DNA from: BOG-1112 sp964635325
GTDB taxonomy: Bacteria > Bdellovibrionota_B > Oligoflexia > Oligoflexales > Bog-1112
Assembly: GCA_964635325.1 (NCBI GenBank)
Contig: CAZWOL010000036.1
Location: forward strand, 1-32,393
Reading direction: 5' to 3'
Length of the DNA stretch: 32,393 bases
Made by a program: the position numbers and the translations under genes. Below the pieces are notes generated by a model. The model was given only the letters and a program-made list of their open reading frames with translations, had not been told where the DNA came from and did no database searches. The number at the start of each line of letters is the position of its first letter. The stretch's first letter is position 1. This document shows positions 23,865-31,369 of the stretch, one piece after another.

Positions 23865-24281
23865 GGCGGACCAAGTGTCTAAACCTGAATTGAGCGAGGA
23901 CAACATAGCATCAAGGTTGTTTGGGACTATTTGTTTGAAAATAGTTTCTGATTTTTCTCGGGAAACAGCCGATGAAATCTTTACTATCTGTTCAATGATT
24001 TTGTCGGTGGGTAAAGAGGAAAGATCTCGAGCGTCCATTTCTTTTCTCAATTTTTCCAACAGAAGACCAAAAAGCTCAATGCGAGCTTCATAATGTAAAC
24101 GATGAAGTCTTTGTATTCGATCAAACTCAATTGCTTTTAAATTGTTGATTTCGTGTTGAAGTTCTTTACTCCAATTAACCGCTGTCTGCTTGCAAATATT
24201 TAGCTCTAAACATATTTCAGCATAGCTTTTTCCTACTGATCGGAATTCAACGAATTTCACTTTCGCAAGTTCGTTCTTCAT
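23862..24281 (-). CDS. HTH protein, terminase-small-subunit-like, hypothetical
   Basis: The 139-residue product has an N-terminal homeodomain-like HTH (VEFRSVGKSYAEICLELNI followed by CKQTAVNWSKEL), then a long helical, charged region (about 45-110) with the element DARDLSSLPTDKIIEQIVKI. This layout is common in a family of small proteins of phages and mobile elements, some related to terminase small subunits or transposon HTH proteins; I cannot assign one. There is no large terminase nearby. A very good ribosome site (GGAGGG) precedes the ATG. The promoter would lie in 24282-24400, opposite that of the ImmA/IrrE gene. Confidence 0.55.
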   Translation of the reverse strand: MKNELAKVKFVEFRSVGKSYAEICLELNICKQTAVNWSKELQHEINNLKAIEFDRIQRLHRLHYEARIELFGLLLEKLRKEMDARDLSSLPTDKIIEQIVKISSAVSREKSETIFKQIVPNNLDAMLSSLNSGLDTWSA

Positions 24282-24401
24282 ATGGCCCTCCAGCTCAAGT
24301 TTTCACTGAAATATTTTACTCTTTGCCTCGGTTCCTCCGCAATTTATGGATAACAAGGGGGAAAGAGTAGCGTTACCTGTTAGGCCATTGCTATTAGCTT
24401 T

Positions 24402-24457
24402 TAGTCAAGGTAATATATATCTATAACTTGACTACTTTAATAAGAATCCTTTAAAAT
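24402..24457 (+). promoter_or_regulatory. Promoter with inverted-repeat operator before the ImmA/IrrE-PIN pair
   Basis: A perfect 8-bp inverted repeat (TAGTCAAG 24402-24409, CTTGACTA 24427-24434, 17 bases between) has its right arm overlapping a -35 TTGACT (24428-24433). TAAAAT (24452-24457) sits 18 bases on. The XRE-type protein encoded downstream is a natural candidate to bind it. The rest of the gap 24282-24553 is AT-rich with no gene that I can support. Confidence 0.5.
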
Positions 24458-24553
24458 TGGCGATATTAGGTAAGAATGTAAAGTTGTATTTAATATTTAG
24501 CTTTACTTTTCCGACAAGCGGTAATAAGAAGAACGAGGGAGAAAATAGGGCTA

Positions 24554-25747
24554 ATGAATACGGAATTTCTTCGAAAAATGATACTTGAACGGTTTGGTAA
24601 AGTAGACGCCTTTGCCGAAGCACTCGGTATATCCAAACAGTCTGTTTATAACTGGTTGAATGGAGAACATGCTCCTGAAGAAACCCGGTTTCTTGATATC
24701 GTTGCAAAACTAGAATTAGAAGAAGAAGACATAGAAAAACTTTTGGGAGTTCCTCCACTTCAAGTTGTATTCCGACGCACGGGTGGCTCAAAAGAAGCAA
24801 GTAAGGAATCTATTCAAAAGGGACGCGATCTAGCAGATACCTTCTTTAAAATTGATGCATCGAGTTATGTCATCAAAGAGGGGACTCTTACTGCTTATAT
24901 TAGCAAACCGGATCATACCGAGATCGCCCGACAAATAAGACAGAAAATAAATATTCCCGAAGATGAGCCTGTCATCTTAAACGATTTGATTTATGAACTT
25001 AAGAAATACAATCTCAACATTTTCTTCTTACCACTGCAAAAGATAGGTCTTGCTGAGCAGTTTAAATCGAGTAGAGAAGTAGCTTTTTCAGCTATAAAGG
25101 CTGATAGGGTCATTGTTTTTGTTGATACCAATCGATCGAAAGACGAAGTTCTTTTTGACGTTTGTCATGAACTCTCTCATCTTATTTTTGACTCTACTGA
25201 AATGGAGAAAGGGTTTGATGAAGAAGGACTTTGTAATTTGGTAGCTCAAAATCTGATTTATCCTCCAAAATTTTTCCAGAAAAATTCAAAAATACTCGAA
25301 ATATTTTCGGATGCAGTCAAATATTCTTGGAATGAGTGGGTGGATGTTTTTAGAAGACTCCAACAGGAATTTGACTGGAGCCCAAAAGGACTCGGGATCG
25401 CTCTTCGACAGTACGGACATATTAAGCAATCCAGTCATGAATTTAATCGATTTATGAGTTTAGACAAGTTGTTCAAGAAAGATCGAAAAACTCTAGAGCA
25501 CTTGTATTTTAATTATTTTGCTCCTCAAGATTATGAAAAAATGCTGAAATTCTTCACAGAAGAAGTTCAGACGGATCGAGAAATCTATCAAGCGTTAGTA
25601 AAACTTCGAGATTCCGCTATCTCTGAAAAAATTTCATCCCGTCGTCTCGCTGAGATATTGAATATGGACTCGGGTGATGTACATGAACTTATTAACTCAT
25701 GGCAATTGGAACAATCAGCGGAAGTAAACGAGGATGCCAAAGTCTAA
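24554..25747 (+). CDS. XRE-family regulator with ImmA/IrrE zinc protease domain
   Basis: The 397-residue protein begins with an HTH (FGKVDAFAEALGISKQ followed by SVYNWLNGEHAP, residues 14-42). In the middle it has the ImmA/IrrE (DUF955) zinc metallopeptidase motif VCHELSHLIF (His205, Glu206, His209), preceded by VIVFVDTNRSKDEVLFD. A helical C-terminal region with a second small HTH-like end (SRRLAEILNMDSGDVHELI) follows. Related XRE-ImmA proteins act as antitoxins or as protease switches that cleave repressors. The stop overlaps the start of the PIN gene by 14 bases, so the two are co-translated, in the order expected for antitoxin-toxin pairs. All zinc-site residues in the HExxH are present. 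Confidence 0.85.
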   Translation: MNTEFLRKMILERFGKVDAFAEALGISKQSVYNWLNGEHAPEETRFLDIVAKLELEEEDIEKLLGVPPLQVVFRRTGGSKEASKESIQKGRDLADTFFKIDASSYVIKEGTLTAYISKPDHTEIARQIRQKINIPEDEPVILNDLIYELKKYNLNIFFLPLQKIGLAEQFKSSREVAFSAIKADRVIVFVDTNRSKDEVLFDVCHELSHLIFDSTEMEKGFDEEGLCNLVAQNLIYPPKFFQKNSKILEIFSDAVKYSWNEWVDVFRRLQQEFDWSPKGLGIALRQYGHIKQSSHEFNRFMSLDKLFKKDRKTLEHLYFNYFAPQDYEKMLKFFTEEVQTDREIYQALVKLRDSAISEKISSRRLAEILNMDSGDVHELINSWQLEQSAEVNEDAKV

Positions 25748-26348
25748 CGCCCCTGCCGCAAAAACGGTTAAATTCCTTATTTGCGACACCAATATCGTTA
25801 TATTGATGATGTTATTTAAACCATCGGTCATGTTTGAATATTCATATCCCTTTGGTTCAGTGGAAGTGCACGAATCCGTAATCAACGAAATCGAAAGATG
25901 GGTTGAAAATAAGAACATCAAATTTCGTAAATTTGGTGAAAATATTTTGAATGATGCTCTTAAATATTCGCGTGCACGGACAGGTAACTTAAAAGAGATG
26001 ACAAAACCTGAGCGTGAAAAAGCCCTGAACGTACTGAAGGTGATGGAAAATAAGTTGGATGCGAGTCAAATGAGTGCGCCAACTTCCCCTACAGATCGGT
26101 ATCTTTTAGCTCTTGCTTATAAAAACAAAGCAAATCTTGCAACCCAGGAAAAAACACTTTCAAGTTTAGCACTCAAAAGCTTGGGAACTGATAGGGTGAT
26201 TTCTTTTGGTCTGATGATCCAAACGCTTTTTGAGAAATCTATTCTAACGAAGGAAGAGATTCAGACCGGCATGCACAGCCTTGACTACTATAAAGAACAT
26301 CTTCGCAAGGAAGATAGAGAGATTCTTCGAAAAATCCTCGACGCATAG
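25734..26348 (+). CDS. PIN-domain protein, putative RNase toxin
   Basis: The 204-residue protein has PIN-type features: FLICDTNIVILMML (Asp18 and Asn20 as the first acidic/polar site), VHESVINEIERW (conserved Glu) and SPTDRYLLALAYKNKANLATQ (Asp, then the usual Thr). PIN nucleases cut RNA with a Mg2+ cluster of acidic residues. Its start overlaps the end of the XRE-ImmA/IrrE gene, and such COG2856-type partners next to PIN-like proteins have been proposed as toxin-antitoxin pairs. The C-terminal 60 residues are an extension beyond the usual VapC size (about 130), so this is not ordinary VapC. Activity and target are not shown. Confidence 0.7.
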   Translation: MPKSNAPAAKTVKFLICDTNIVILMMLFKPSVMFEYSYPFGSVEVHESVINEIERWVENKNIKFRKFGENILNDALKYSRARTGNLKEMTKPEREKALNVLKVMENKLDASQMSAPTSPTDRYLLALAYKNKANLATQEKTLSSLALKSLGTDRVISFGLMIQTLFEKSILTKEEIQTGMHSLDYYKEHLRKEDREILRKILDA

Positions 26349-26408
26349 TTTGTGTTCAAATAGAAAAACGCTGTCATGTATTGCATTCCAGCAAAAGGTG
26401 TTCTGTAT

Positions 26409-27209
26409 ATGCCAAATCGAAGAGACCAACTTGCATTTGCAAGCAAGTTGCGAAAAGTCCCCACAAGAGATTTAACAAAAATCGTATTACCAATGATGTC
26501 TGCAACTGGAAGTCCCTTGCAAGGATGTTATGCACATTCTTTGGGAAACTGCGAAGGTGGAATGTCACGTGAGCATTTCATTTCCAAGAATATACTGGAT
26601 CAATTTGACGAGCTTTCACCCAAAGGAGTTCCATGGCTTCAGCATTTAGACGGTCATATAACACCAAAGGTCCTAGTCGTTAAGTGCCTCTGCGAAAAAC
26701 ATAACAATTTTCTCTCACCTCTAGACGAACTTGCTGGGAAAACATTTATTGAATTCAAACGTTTTGGGGAGCCCAAACAGCAAGCCGAACGGGTAAACAT
26801 TTCAGGGAACCTGTTTGAAAGGTGGATACTAAAGCTCTTGCTTGGTGTGCTGGCAACAGGGCAATTCTTGGACGGTACTACTAGGATGCTTCCTTCGAAC
26901 CTCGAACCATCTTGGATACGCTGTTTGTTTGGTATGGATAGCTTTCCTCCTGGGTGTGGACTGCATGTCATGTACAAGGTTGGAGAGGAGATGAAGATTG
27001 GAAACTTTATTTCATTTTCACTTTCCCATCGTGAGTCTCAAGTGCTCGGACTGACCTTGGATCTAGCTGGGTTTCGGTTTCTATTCTCGCTTGTACCCAA
27101 AGAGCAAGCTTTCAATCGTGATCATCCGGACTTCCCAAATATCACGCATAGGCATAGATCGTACAACAAAGCTCCTTTTCCACAGGAACTCAACTTCATT
27201 TGGAAGTAG
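26409..27209 (+). CDS. HNH-like Cys/His protein, hypothetical
   Basis: I start at the ATG at 26409 because AAGGTG sits eight bases upstream; an ATG at 26376 in the same frame has no ribosome site. The 266-residue product has an early metal-site-like region, GCYAHSLGNCEGGMSREHFIS and later VVKCLCEKHNNFLSPLDELAG, with the Cys/His spacing and the 'SREHFI...LC..HN' pattern of HNH-type endonucleases. The remaining 170 residues are not recognisable. It follows the ImmA/IrrE-PIN pair by 60 bases on the same strand, so it may be a third gene of a defence module or an independent cargo gene. Confidence 0.5.
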   Translation: MPNRRDQLAFASKLRKVPTRDLTKIVLPMMSATGSPLQGCYAHSLGNCEGGMSREHFISKNILDQFDELSPKGVPWLQHLDGHITPKVLVVKCLCEKHNNFLSPLDELAGKTFIEFKRFGEPKQQAERVNISGNLFERWILKLLLGVLATGQFLDGTTRMLPSNLEPSWIRCLFGMDSFPPGCGLHVMYKVGEEMKIGNFISFSLSHRESQVLGLTLDLAGFRFLFSLVPKEQAFNRDHPDFPNITHRHRSYNKAPFPQELNFIWK

Positions 27210-27252
27210 ACCGTTCCCAGAATCGAGACCCGATGGCGCATCAGACGAAGTT

Positions 27253-27837
27253 TTAGTCTTTCTGTAAACCACGAATGAGACTTTCCAAACCATACTCGAA
27301 AGCCGCGTCCTCGCCTCCAGCTTGGTATTCTGAAAACAGGGTCTTTAAGAGAGCAGAGGAGGGCTTGGAGGGTTTAGATTTTGGTGCCTGCTGTTCCAAA
27401 ACAGAACCAACGACGTAATGACTGATCGCTATTAGTGCCAACATCGCTTCTTTCGGAGGAAAGCCAGCTTCGCAAAGAAATTGAATTTGGATTTCCGCAG
27501 CGCCGTTTTCATCCGTTGGAGGTGTAGCCGTCACATGTACACGTGCTCCATCTCGATAGGACAAAAGCGCTTTCCGAAAGCTTCGAGCGTTTTCCCTTAA
27601 AAATACGCGCCAATCTTCATCCTTCTCAGGTCTGGAGCGTTTATGCTTTTTCACAAGCATAGCATCGGCCAGCGCATCCAATAGCGCACGCTTATTTCGG
27701 AAATGCCAGTAAAGGGCAGGTTGCTGAACTTCAAGTTTCTCAGCAAGTTTTCGTGTGGTTAAGCCGTCGATGCCAACTTCATTCAGAAGTTTCAACGCAG
27801 CTCCAATAACCGTTTCGCGATCTAGTCTCGTCGTCAT
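27253..27837 (-). CDS. tetR: Tetracycline repressor TetR
   Basis: The 194-residue protein matches class-type TetR through its length: HTH GIDGLTTRKLAEKLEVQQPALYWHF, then the linker KRALLDALADAML. Of the ligand pocket it keeps the His of KKHK (TetR His64), Asn and Phe of RENARSFRKAL (Asn82, Phe86) and His of DGARVHV (His100), so tetracycline-Mg sensing should be intact. It lies back to back with the tetA-like pump gene, with two tet-operator palindromes between them, as in Tn10-type systems. It would repress both genes until tetracycline binds. The usual length is about 205-218 residues; this one is slightly shorter at the C-terminus. Confidence 0.93.
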   Translation of the reverse strand: MTTRLDRETVIGAALKLLNEVGIDGLTTRKLAEKLEVQQPALYWHFRNKRALLDALADAMLVKKHKRSRPEKDEDWRVFLRENARSFRKALLSYRDGARVHVTATPPTDENGAAEIQIQFLCEAGFPPKEAMLALIAISHYVVGSVLEQQAPKSKPSKPSSALLKTLFSEYQAGGEDAAFEYGLESLIRGLQKD

Positions 27838-27918
27838 CTCTCAGTATTCCTTGGCTTTATAGTTATAGGCTTTAACGCACCGCGATCTGCCCCAGTCATC
27901 ATCTCAATACAGGTACTC

Positions 27919-27947
27919 TTGACTTCGCTCCTTATCAATGATAAATT
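27919..27947 (+). promoter_or_regulatory. Likely tetA promoter
   Basis: TTGACT (27919-27924) and TAAATT (27942-27947) are 17 bases apart and point to the pump gene. The first tet operator lies across the spacer and -10, so repressor binding would block polymerase. Confidence 0.5.
27932..27944. promoter_or_regulatory. tet operator 1
   Basis: TTATCAATGATAA is a perfect palindrome with a central base, close to the tetO core (CTATCATTGATAG). It overlaps the tetA promoter. Confidence 0.75.
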
Positions 27948-27953
27948 TAGCCC

Positions 27954-27966
27954 TTATCGTTGATAA
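27954..27966. promoter_or_regulatory. tet operator 2
   Basis: TTATCGTTGATAA matches operator 1 with one break of symmetry. Its centre is 22 bases from that of operator 1, on about two helical turns, so two TetR dimers would sit on the same face. Confidence 0.7.
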
Positions 27967-28005
27967 ATTATAACTATTTGTAAATATAGGTATATTGGAT
28001 TCATT

Positions 28006-29211
28006 ATGAGTAGAACAAATATGGCGCGATCCATCGCTCTTGCGGTAGTCACACTGGATGCTATGGGCCTTGGCCTCATTATGCCGGTCTTGCCGTCGTT
28101 ATTGCGAGAGTTCCTGCCATCTTCTCAAGTGACCACTCACTACGGGATTCTGCTGGCGCTTTATGCGTTGATGCAGGCATTTTTTTCGCCTGTGCTGGGA
28201 TGGCTTTCAGATCGTTACGGCAGAAGGCCCGTTTTCCTGATCTCGTTGGCCGGAGCTGCGATTGACTATGCCGTGATGGCGATGGCGTCCTGTTTGTGGG
28301 TCTTTTATATCGGAAGGATCATCTCGGGAATCGCTGGTGCAACCGGAGCGGTTGCAAGCTCTATTCTCGCAGACAGTACCCAAGAGAAATCACGGGCGCG
28401 CTGGTTCGGTTATTTGGGAACCTGCTACGGCATCGGGATGATTGCGGGTCCAGCTATTGGAGGCTTACTAGAGAGTTTCTCCGTTCATGCGCCTTTCATT
28501 GCCGCGTCGGTGTTGAACGGAGCCGGGTTCTTGCTGACTTTTTTCTTTTTAAGAGAAACAAGACCTATTTCAAGCGAAAAGAAAATTTCAGAAGCCATTC
28601 ATCCATTCGCTGTGTTCCGAATGAGGGGCTTGTTTTGGAGCCTCCTCCCACTGCTCAGTCTCTTTTTCATGGTTCAGCTACTCGGTCAACTTCCAGCTAC
28701 CCTTTGGGTCATTTATGGCGAAGATCAGTTTCAATGGAGCACATCCGATGTTGGGATTTCACTCGCAGGCTACGGTTTAGCGCATGCGTTGTTTCAGGCT
28801 TTTGTCACGGGACCACTCTCGACTCGACTCGGAGAAAAACGCACACTTCTGCTCGGAATGGTGGCCGACGCAACCGGCTTTCTTGCAATGGCGCTCATCA
28901 CTCGAGGATGGATGGTTCCTCCCGTGCTTCTTTTCTTGGCCGCAGGGGGAGTCGGCATGCCTGCCTTACAGGCAATGCTTTCGAACACCACGAAAACTGA
29001 TCAGCAAGGAGCACTGCAAGGGCTTCTCACTAGCCTAACCAATGTCAGTTCGGTTGCTGGTCCGATTTGTTTTTCGATGCTTTACACGTTTAGTGCTGGA
29101 GTCTGGAGGGGCGGAGTGTGGTTTTTCGGTTTCATGCTTTACGGGGTGTGCCTCTTGATTTTCTGCAAGAGAGAATTTGCCCAAAGAAAATCAACTCGGA
29201 GCCCTCAGTAA
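28006..29211 (+). CDS. tetA: Tetracycline efflux pump (TetA family, MFS)
   Basis: The 401-residue, 12-helix transporter matches Tet(A)/Tet(B)-type drug/H+ antiporters through its length. The N-terminus is ALAVVTLDAMGLGLIMPVLP with the conserved helix-1 Asp. Motif A between helices 2 and 3 is GWLSDRYGRRPVFL. AGAAIDYAVMA, GRIISGIAGATGAVA and VADATGFLAMALI carry the charged residues needed for transport (counterparts of Asp84, Arg101 and Asp285 of TetA(B)). It would export tetracycline-Mg in exchange for protons. The coding sequence is richer in GC (above 50 percent in sampled lines) than the genes before it (about 40), a sign of separate origin within the island. Resistance class not assigned. 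Confidence 0.93.
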   Translation: MSRTNMARSIALAVVTLDAMGLGLIMPVLPSLLREFLPSSQVTTHYGILLALYALMQAFFSPVLGWLSDRYGRRPVFLISLAGAAIDYAVMAMASCLWVFYIGRIISGIAGATGAVASSILADSTQEKSRARWFGYLGTCYGIGMIAGPAIGGLLESFSVHAPFIAASVLNGAGFLLTFFFLRETRPISSEKKISEAIHPFAVFRMRGLFWSLLPLLSLFFMVQLLGQLPATLWVIYGEDQFQWSTSDVGISLAGYGLAHALFQAFVTGPLSTRLGEKRTLLLGMVADATGFLAMALITRGWMVPPVLLFLAAGGVGMPALQAMLSNTTKTDQQGALQGLLTSLTNVSSVAGPICFSMLYTFSAGVWRGGVWFFGFMLYGVCLLIFCKREFAQRKSTRSPQ

Positions 29212-29277
29212 TCTCATCGAACTTCGAAATAGAAATTTGTGTTGTCGGTTTGTTTCAGACCTTTTTTAGGAGAATTT

Positions 29278-29904
29278 ATGTCTAGGTTAAGTTCACTCTT
29301 CACGTCTTTTCTGCTTCTTCAACAAAGCTCTTTAAGTTTTGCTCTTGCCGAAAATCTTTCAAATTTAACCGATCGAGAGAGTGCTAGTACACCTGTAGTA
29401 CAAACTGTTGATCAAATAGTGACAAGGGAGTCTGGAACTATAAGTCTCGCTATCCAAAAGGGAGAGAACACAGGATCAAGTTCGATTGAGTTTCAAACCC
29501 TTGGAGACAGGGTTTATCGAGCTTTAATCCATATTGATAACCCATCTGATCCAGAACGTTACGAGTTCGAGGTTGTTGGAGCATGCAGTCTAGAAAAACA
29601 AGCTGATGATTCTGTTTTAATCCTTGGCCAAAATAAGGAAGTCCTTGCTGCAATCTCTCCTCCCTGGGCAAAAGATGAACAAGGTCATAATGTGCCAACC
29701 TATTTCGAAACCAATGGTACGATATTGACTCAAGTTGTTTCTCATCAAGACACAAAATTCACGTATGGAATAACAGCAGATCCTTTCTGGGTTCCAGTAG
29801 CAATGCTTGTGGCTAGATGTATGGCGCATCCTGTTTGTCGTCATATAATCCAAGATCGTGGGGTCCATGCAGGTGTTTCTTGGGCTCTCAGGCACCTATT
29901 TTAG
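29278..29904 (+). CDS. Secreted protein, hypothetical
   Basis: I start at the ATG at 29278, which follows a strong ribosome site (TTTAGGAG); a frame extension to 29239 has none. The 208-residue product has a signal peptide (about residues 1-25, cleavage near ALA). The middle part is beta-rich (ISLAIQKG, RVYRALIHIDNPS, YEFEVVGA). The element ISPPWAKDEQGHNVPTYF ... TILTQVV ... YGITADPFW recalls the 'PWA.D..G..VPT' and 'V.ADP' pattern of many secreted proteins of Actinobacteria and Firmicutes. The C-terminal 45 residues contain two Cys and a hydrophobic stretch. No family function can be given; it lies between tetA and an AadA-like gene and may have come with them. Confidence 0.55.
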   Translation: MSRLSSLFTSFLLLQQSSLSFALAENLSNLTDRESASTPVVQTVDQIVTRESGTISLAIQKGENTGSSSIEFQTLGDRVYRALIHIDNPSDPERYEFEVVGACSLEKQADDSVLILGQNKEVLAAISPPWAKDEQGHNVPTYFETNGTILTQVVSHQDTKFTYGITADPFWVPVAMLVARCMAHPVCRHIIQDRGVHAGVSWALRHLF

Positions 29905-29983
29905 CTTGAGGTGGTAGTCTAACGGAGTAGTCTCGTGATTGAACAAATGTATGATGACCATCAAATGAGAAAATGAAGTGACT

Positions 29984-30835
29984 ATGTCTTCAAAAGAAAT
30001 CCCAAGAACACCCTATCCAGAACTTCCATCGGTTTTGGAAAGATTTGTCGAAGGGGTAAGAACAGTTTTCCAACAGAATCTAATTGGCATCTATCTGGTT
30101 GGATCAATCGCAACAGGAGATTTTGATGAAGATAGTGACGTTGACTTTTTTGTTGTAGTTGAGGAGGAGCTAACAGAGACACAAATCTCTATGCTGAATG
30201 TTTTACACAGCAAAATTTACAAGCTTGGAAATTATCCCGCAATGCACTTGGAAGGATCGTACGCGAGTCAAAAAGTTTTGAACACTACAGAACTCGTTGG
30301 CACCTATCCTCTGTGGTATGTTGACAACGGAAGCACCAATCTTGAACAGTCGGTTCACGATAATCAGTGGCATGTACGTTGGGTCTTGCGAGAGCGGTCC
30401 ATCACTCTCACAGGTCCCGACGCCAGGACTTTTATTGCTTCAATACCCTTTGATACATTGAAAGCGGAAATGTGTACATCGCTTCAAAAGCTTCGGTCAG
30501 CATATGCAGAAGATCAGATGAAGCCAACAGGATGGTTTCGTACAAAATTCGGTCAGTCGTTCACTGTGTTGACCTGTTGTCGAGTTCTCCATACTCTTCA
30601 GAGCGGAAAGATCGAATCGAAATTTAGAGCTGTTGAATGGTCGCAAACACATTTACCTGCTACATGGCATGAGCTAATCCGCTCCGCCTGGGTGGAACGC
30701 ATCGGAGTACGCTTTGGAAAGAAGGTTCACGAACCTGCGAGTCTTCCAGACTTAGAAAGAACCATGCATTTTGTCGACTATTCCTTAGCGAATGCACAGG
30801 AACAAATGTCGAAGACCGGAATAGAAAACGTTTAA
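29984..30835 (+). CDS. AadA/ANT-like nucleotidyltransferase
   Basis: The 283-residue protein (a GTG at 29978 would add two residues) has the nucleotidyltransferase motif LVGSIATGDF ... SDVDFFVVV (Gly40-Ser41, Asp52 and Asp54 as metal ligands), followed by a helical C-terminal domain like that of aminoglycoside adenylyltransferases (DUF4111): RWVLRERSITLTGPD and later LTCCRVLHTLQSG. ANT(3'')/AadA enzymes adenylylate streptomycin and spectinomycin. Sequence alone shows family membership, not the drug. The similar size and domain order favour a resistance enzyme over a toxin-antitoxin MNT. It is convergent with the recombinase remnant; the two stop codons share the palindrome TTTAAA. Confidence 0.65.
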   Translation: MSSKEIPRTPYPELPSVLERFVEGVRTVFQQNLIGIYLVGSIATGDFDEDSDVDFFVVVEEELTETQISMLNVLHSKIYKLGNYPAMHLEGSYASQKVLNTTELVGTYPLWYVDNGSTNLEQSVHDNQWHVRWVLRERSITLTGPDARTFIASIPFDTLKAEMCTSLQKLRSAYAEDQMKPTGWFRTKFGQSFTVLTCCRVLHTLQSGKIESKFRAVEWSQTHLPATWHELIRSAWVERIGVRFGKKVHEPASLPDLERTMHFVDYSLANAQEQMSKTGIENV

Positions 30836-31317
30836 AGAATTTTTGATTCCTCTTTCTTTGACTCTCGACTCAGTATTTTATAAACCGTCGGTCGATCCCA
30901 GTGCGGTTTGCCGTTCTTTGTTGCAACCCCGTTTGTGTTCAGCCAATTGGTAATATCCCCGTAGCTCTTCCCCTTTCCTCTTAGCTCAGACAGCTGTCTG
31001 ATGACCTCCAGCTCTCCTAAATGAGGCACAACCCTACCATTCCGGATCTTCTCACCGAAAGCCAATTGACCTTTTGGGTGATGTTTTGGCTGTATTTCTC
31101 GCGGCTGGATATTGAATTCAAGAAGATAGGCCGAGATTGTTGACTTGGCGCAGCCCACTTCTCGGGCTATCTGAGCTGCTGACTTCTCTTTTTCAATGTA
31201 TTCGTGGTAAAGAAAATCTTTGTCGGCGAACCATTGATAGAAGCTACCCTTCTGTTTTCCTTGGAACTCTATGAGGGGGCCATCATTTAGTACACTGTCG
31301 GAAACGGGGAGCCATTC
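30832..31317 (-). pseudogene. Truncated recombinase-like gene (HTH plus Recombinase domain)
   Basis: A frame open from just after a stop at 31318-31320 to 30834 encodes 161 residues with no ATG; a GTG at 31158 would give 108 residues but has no ribosome site. It contains an HTH (KSAAQIAREVGCAKSTISAY) and a Recombinase-domain-like end (SYGDITNWLNTNGV, then GKPHWDRPTVYKIL), as in large serine recombinases, but the resolvase catalytic domain is missing. The 5' end coincides with the right-hand attachment-type repeat at 31308. It is either a remnant of an older integrase at the same boundary or a catalytically dead accessory protein; I favour the remnant. Confidence 0.55.
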
Positions 31318-31336
31318 TTACACTTTCCGAAATTTT
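31308..31336 (+). repeat. Right attachment-type direct repeat (putative attR)
   Basis: Same orientation as 15758-15787, sharing GGAGCCA, CTTACACT and AAATTTT, with three substitutions and a one-base gap. The start GGGGAGCCA (31306-31314) resembles the 3' end of a tRNA. It marks the probable right end of a 15.55-kb island and sits at the 5' end of the recombinase remnant. Confidence 0.55.
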
Positions 31337-31369
31337 CATTTCCAAAACAATTATTCTCTGACGTGTACC

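Noticed and set aside
15723..31317. Complete prophage
   Set aside because: No capsid, portal, tail, lysis or large terminase gene is present; only replication, regulation, recombination and cargo genes.
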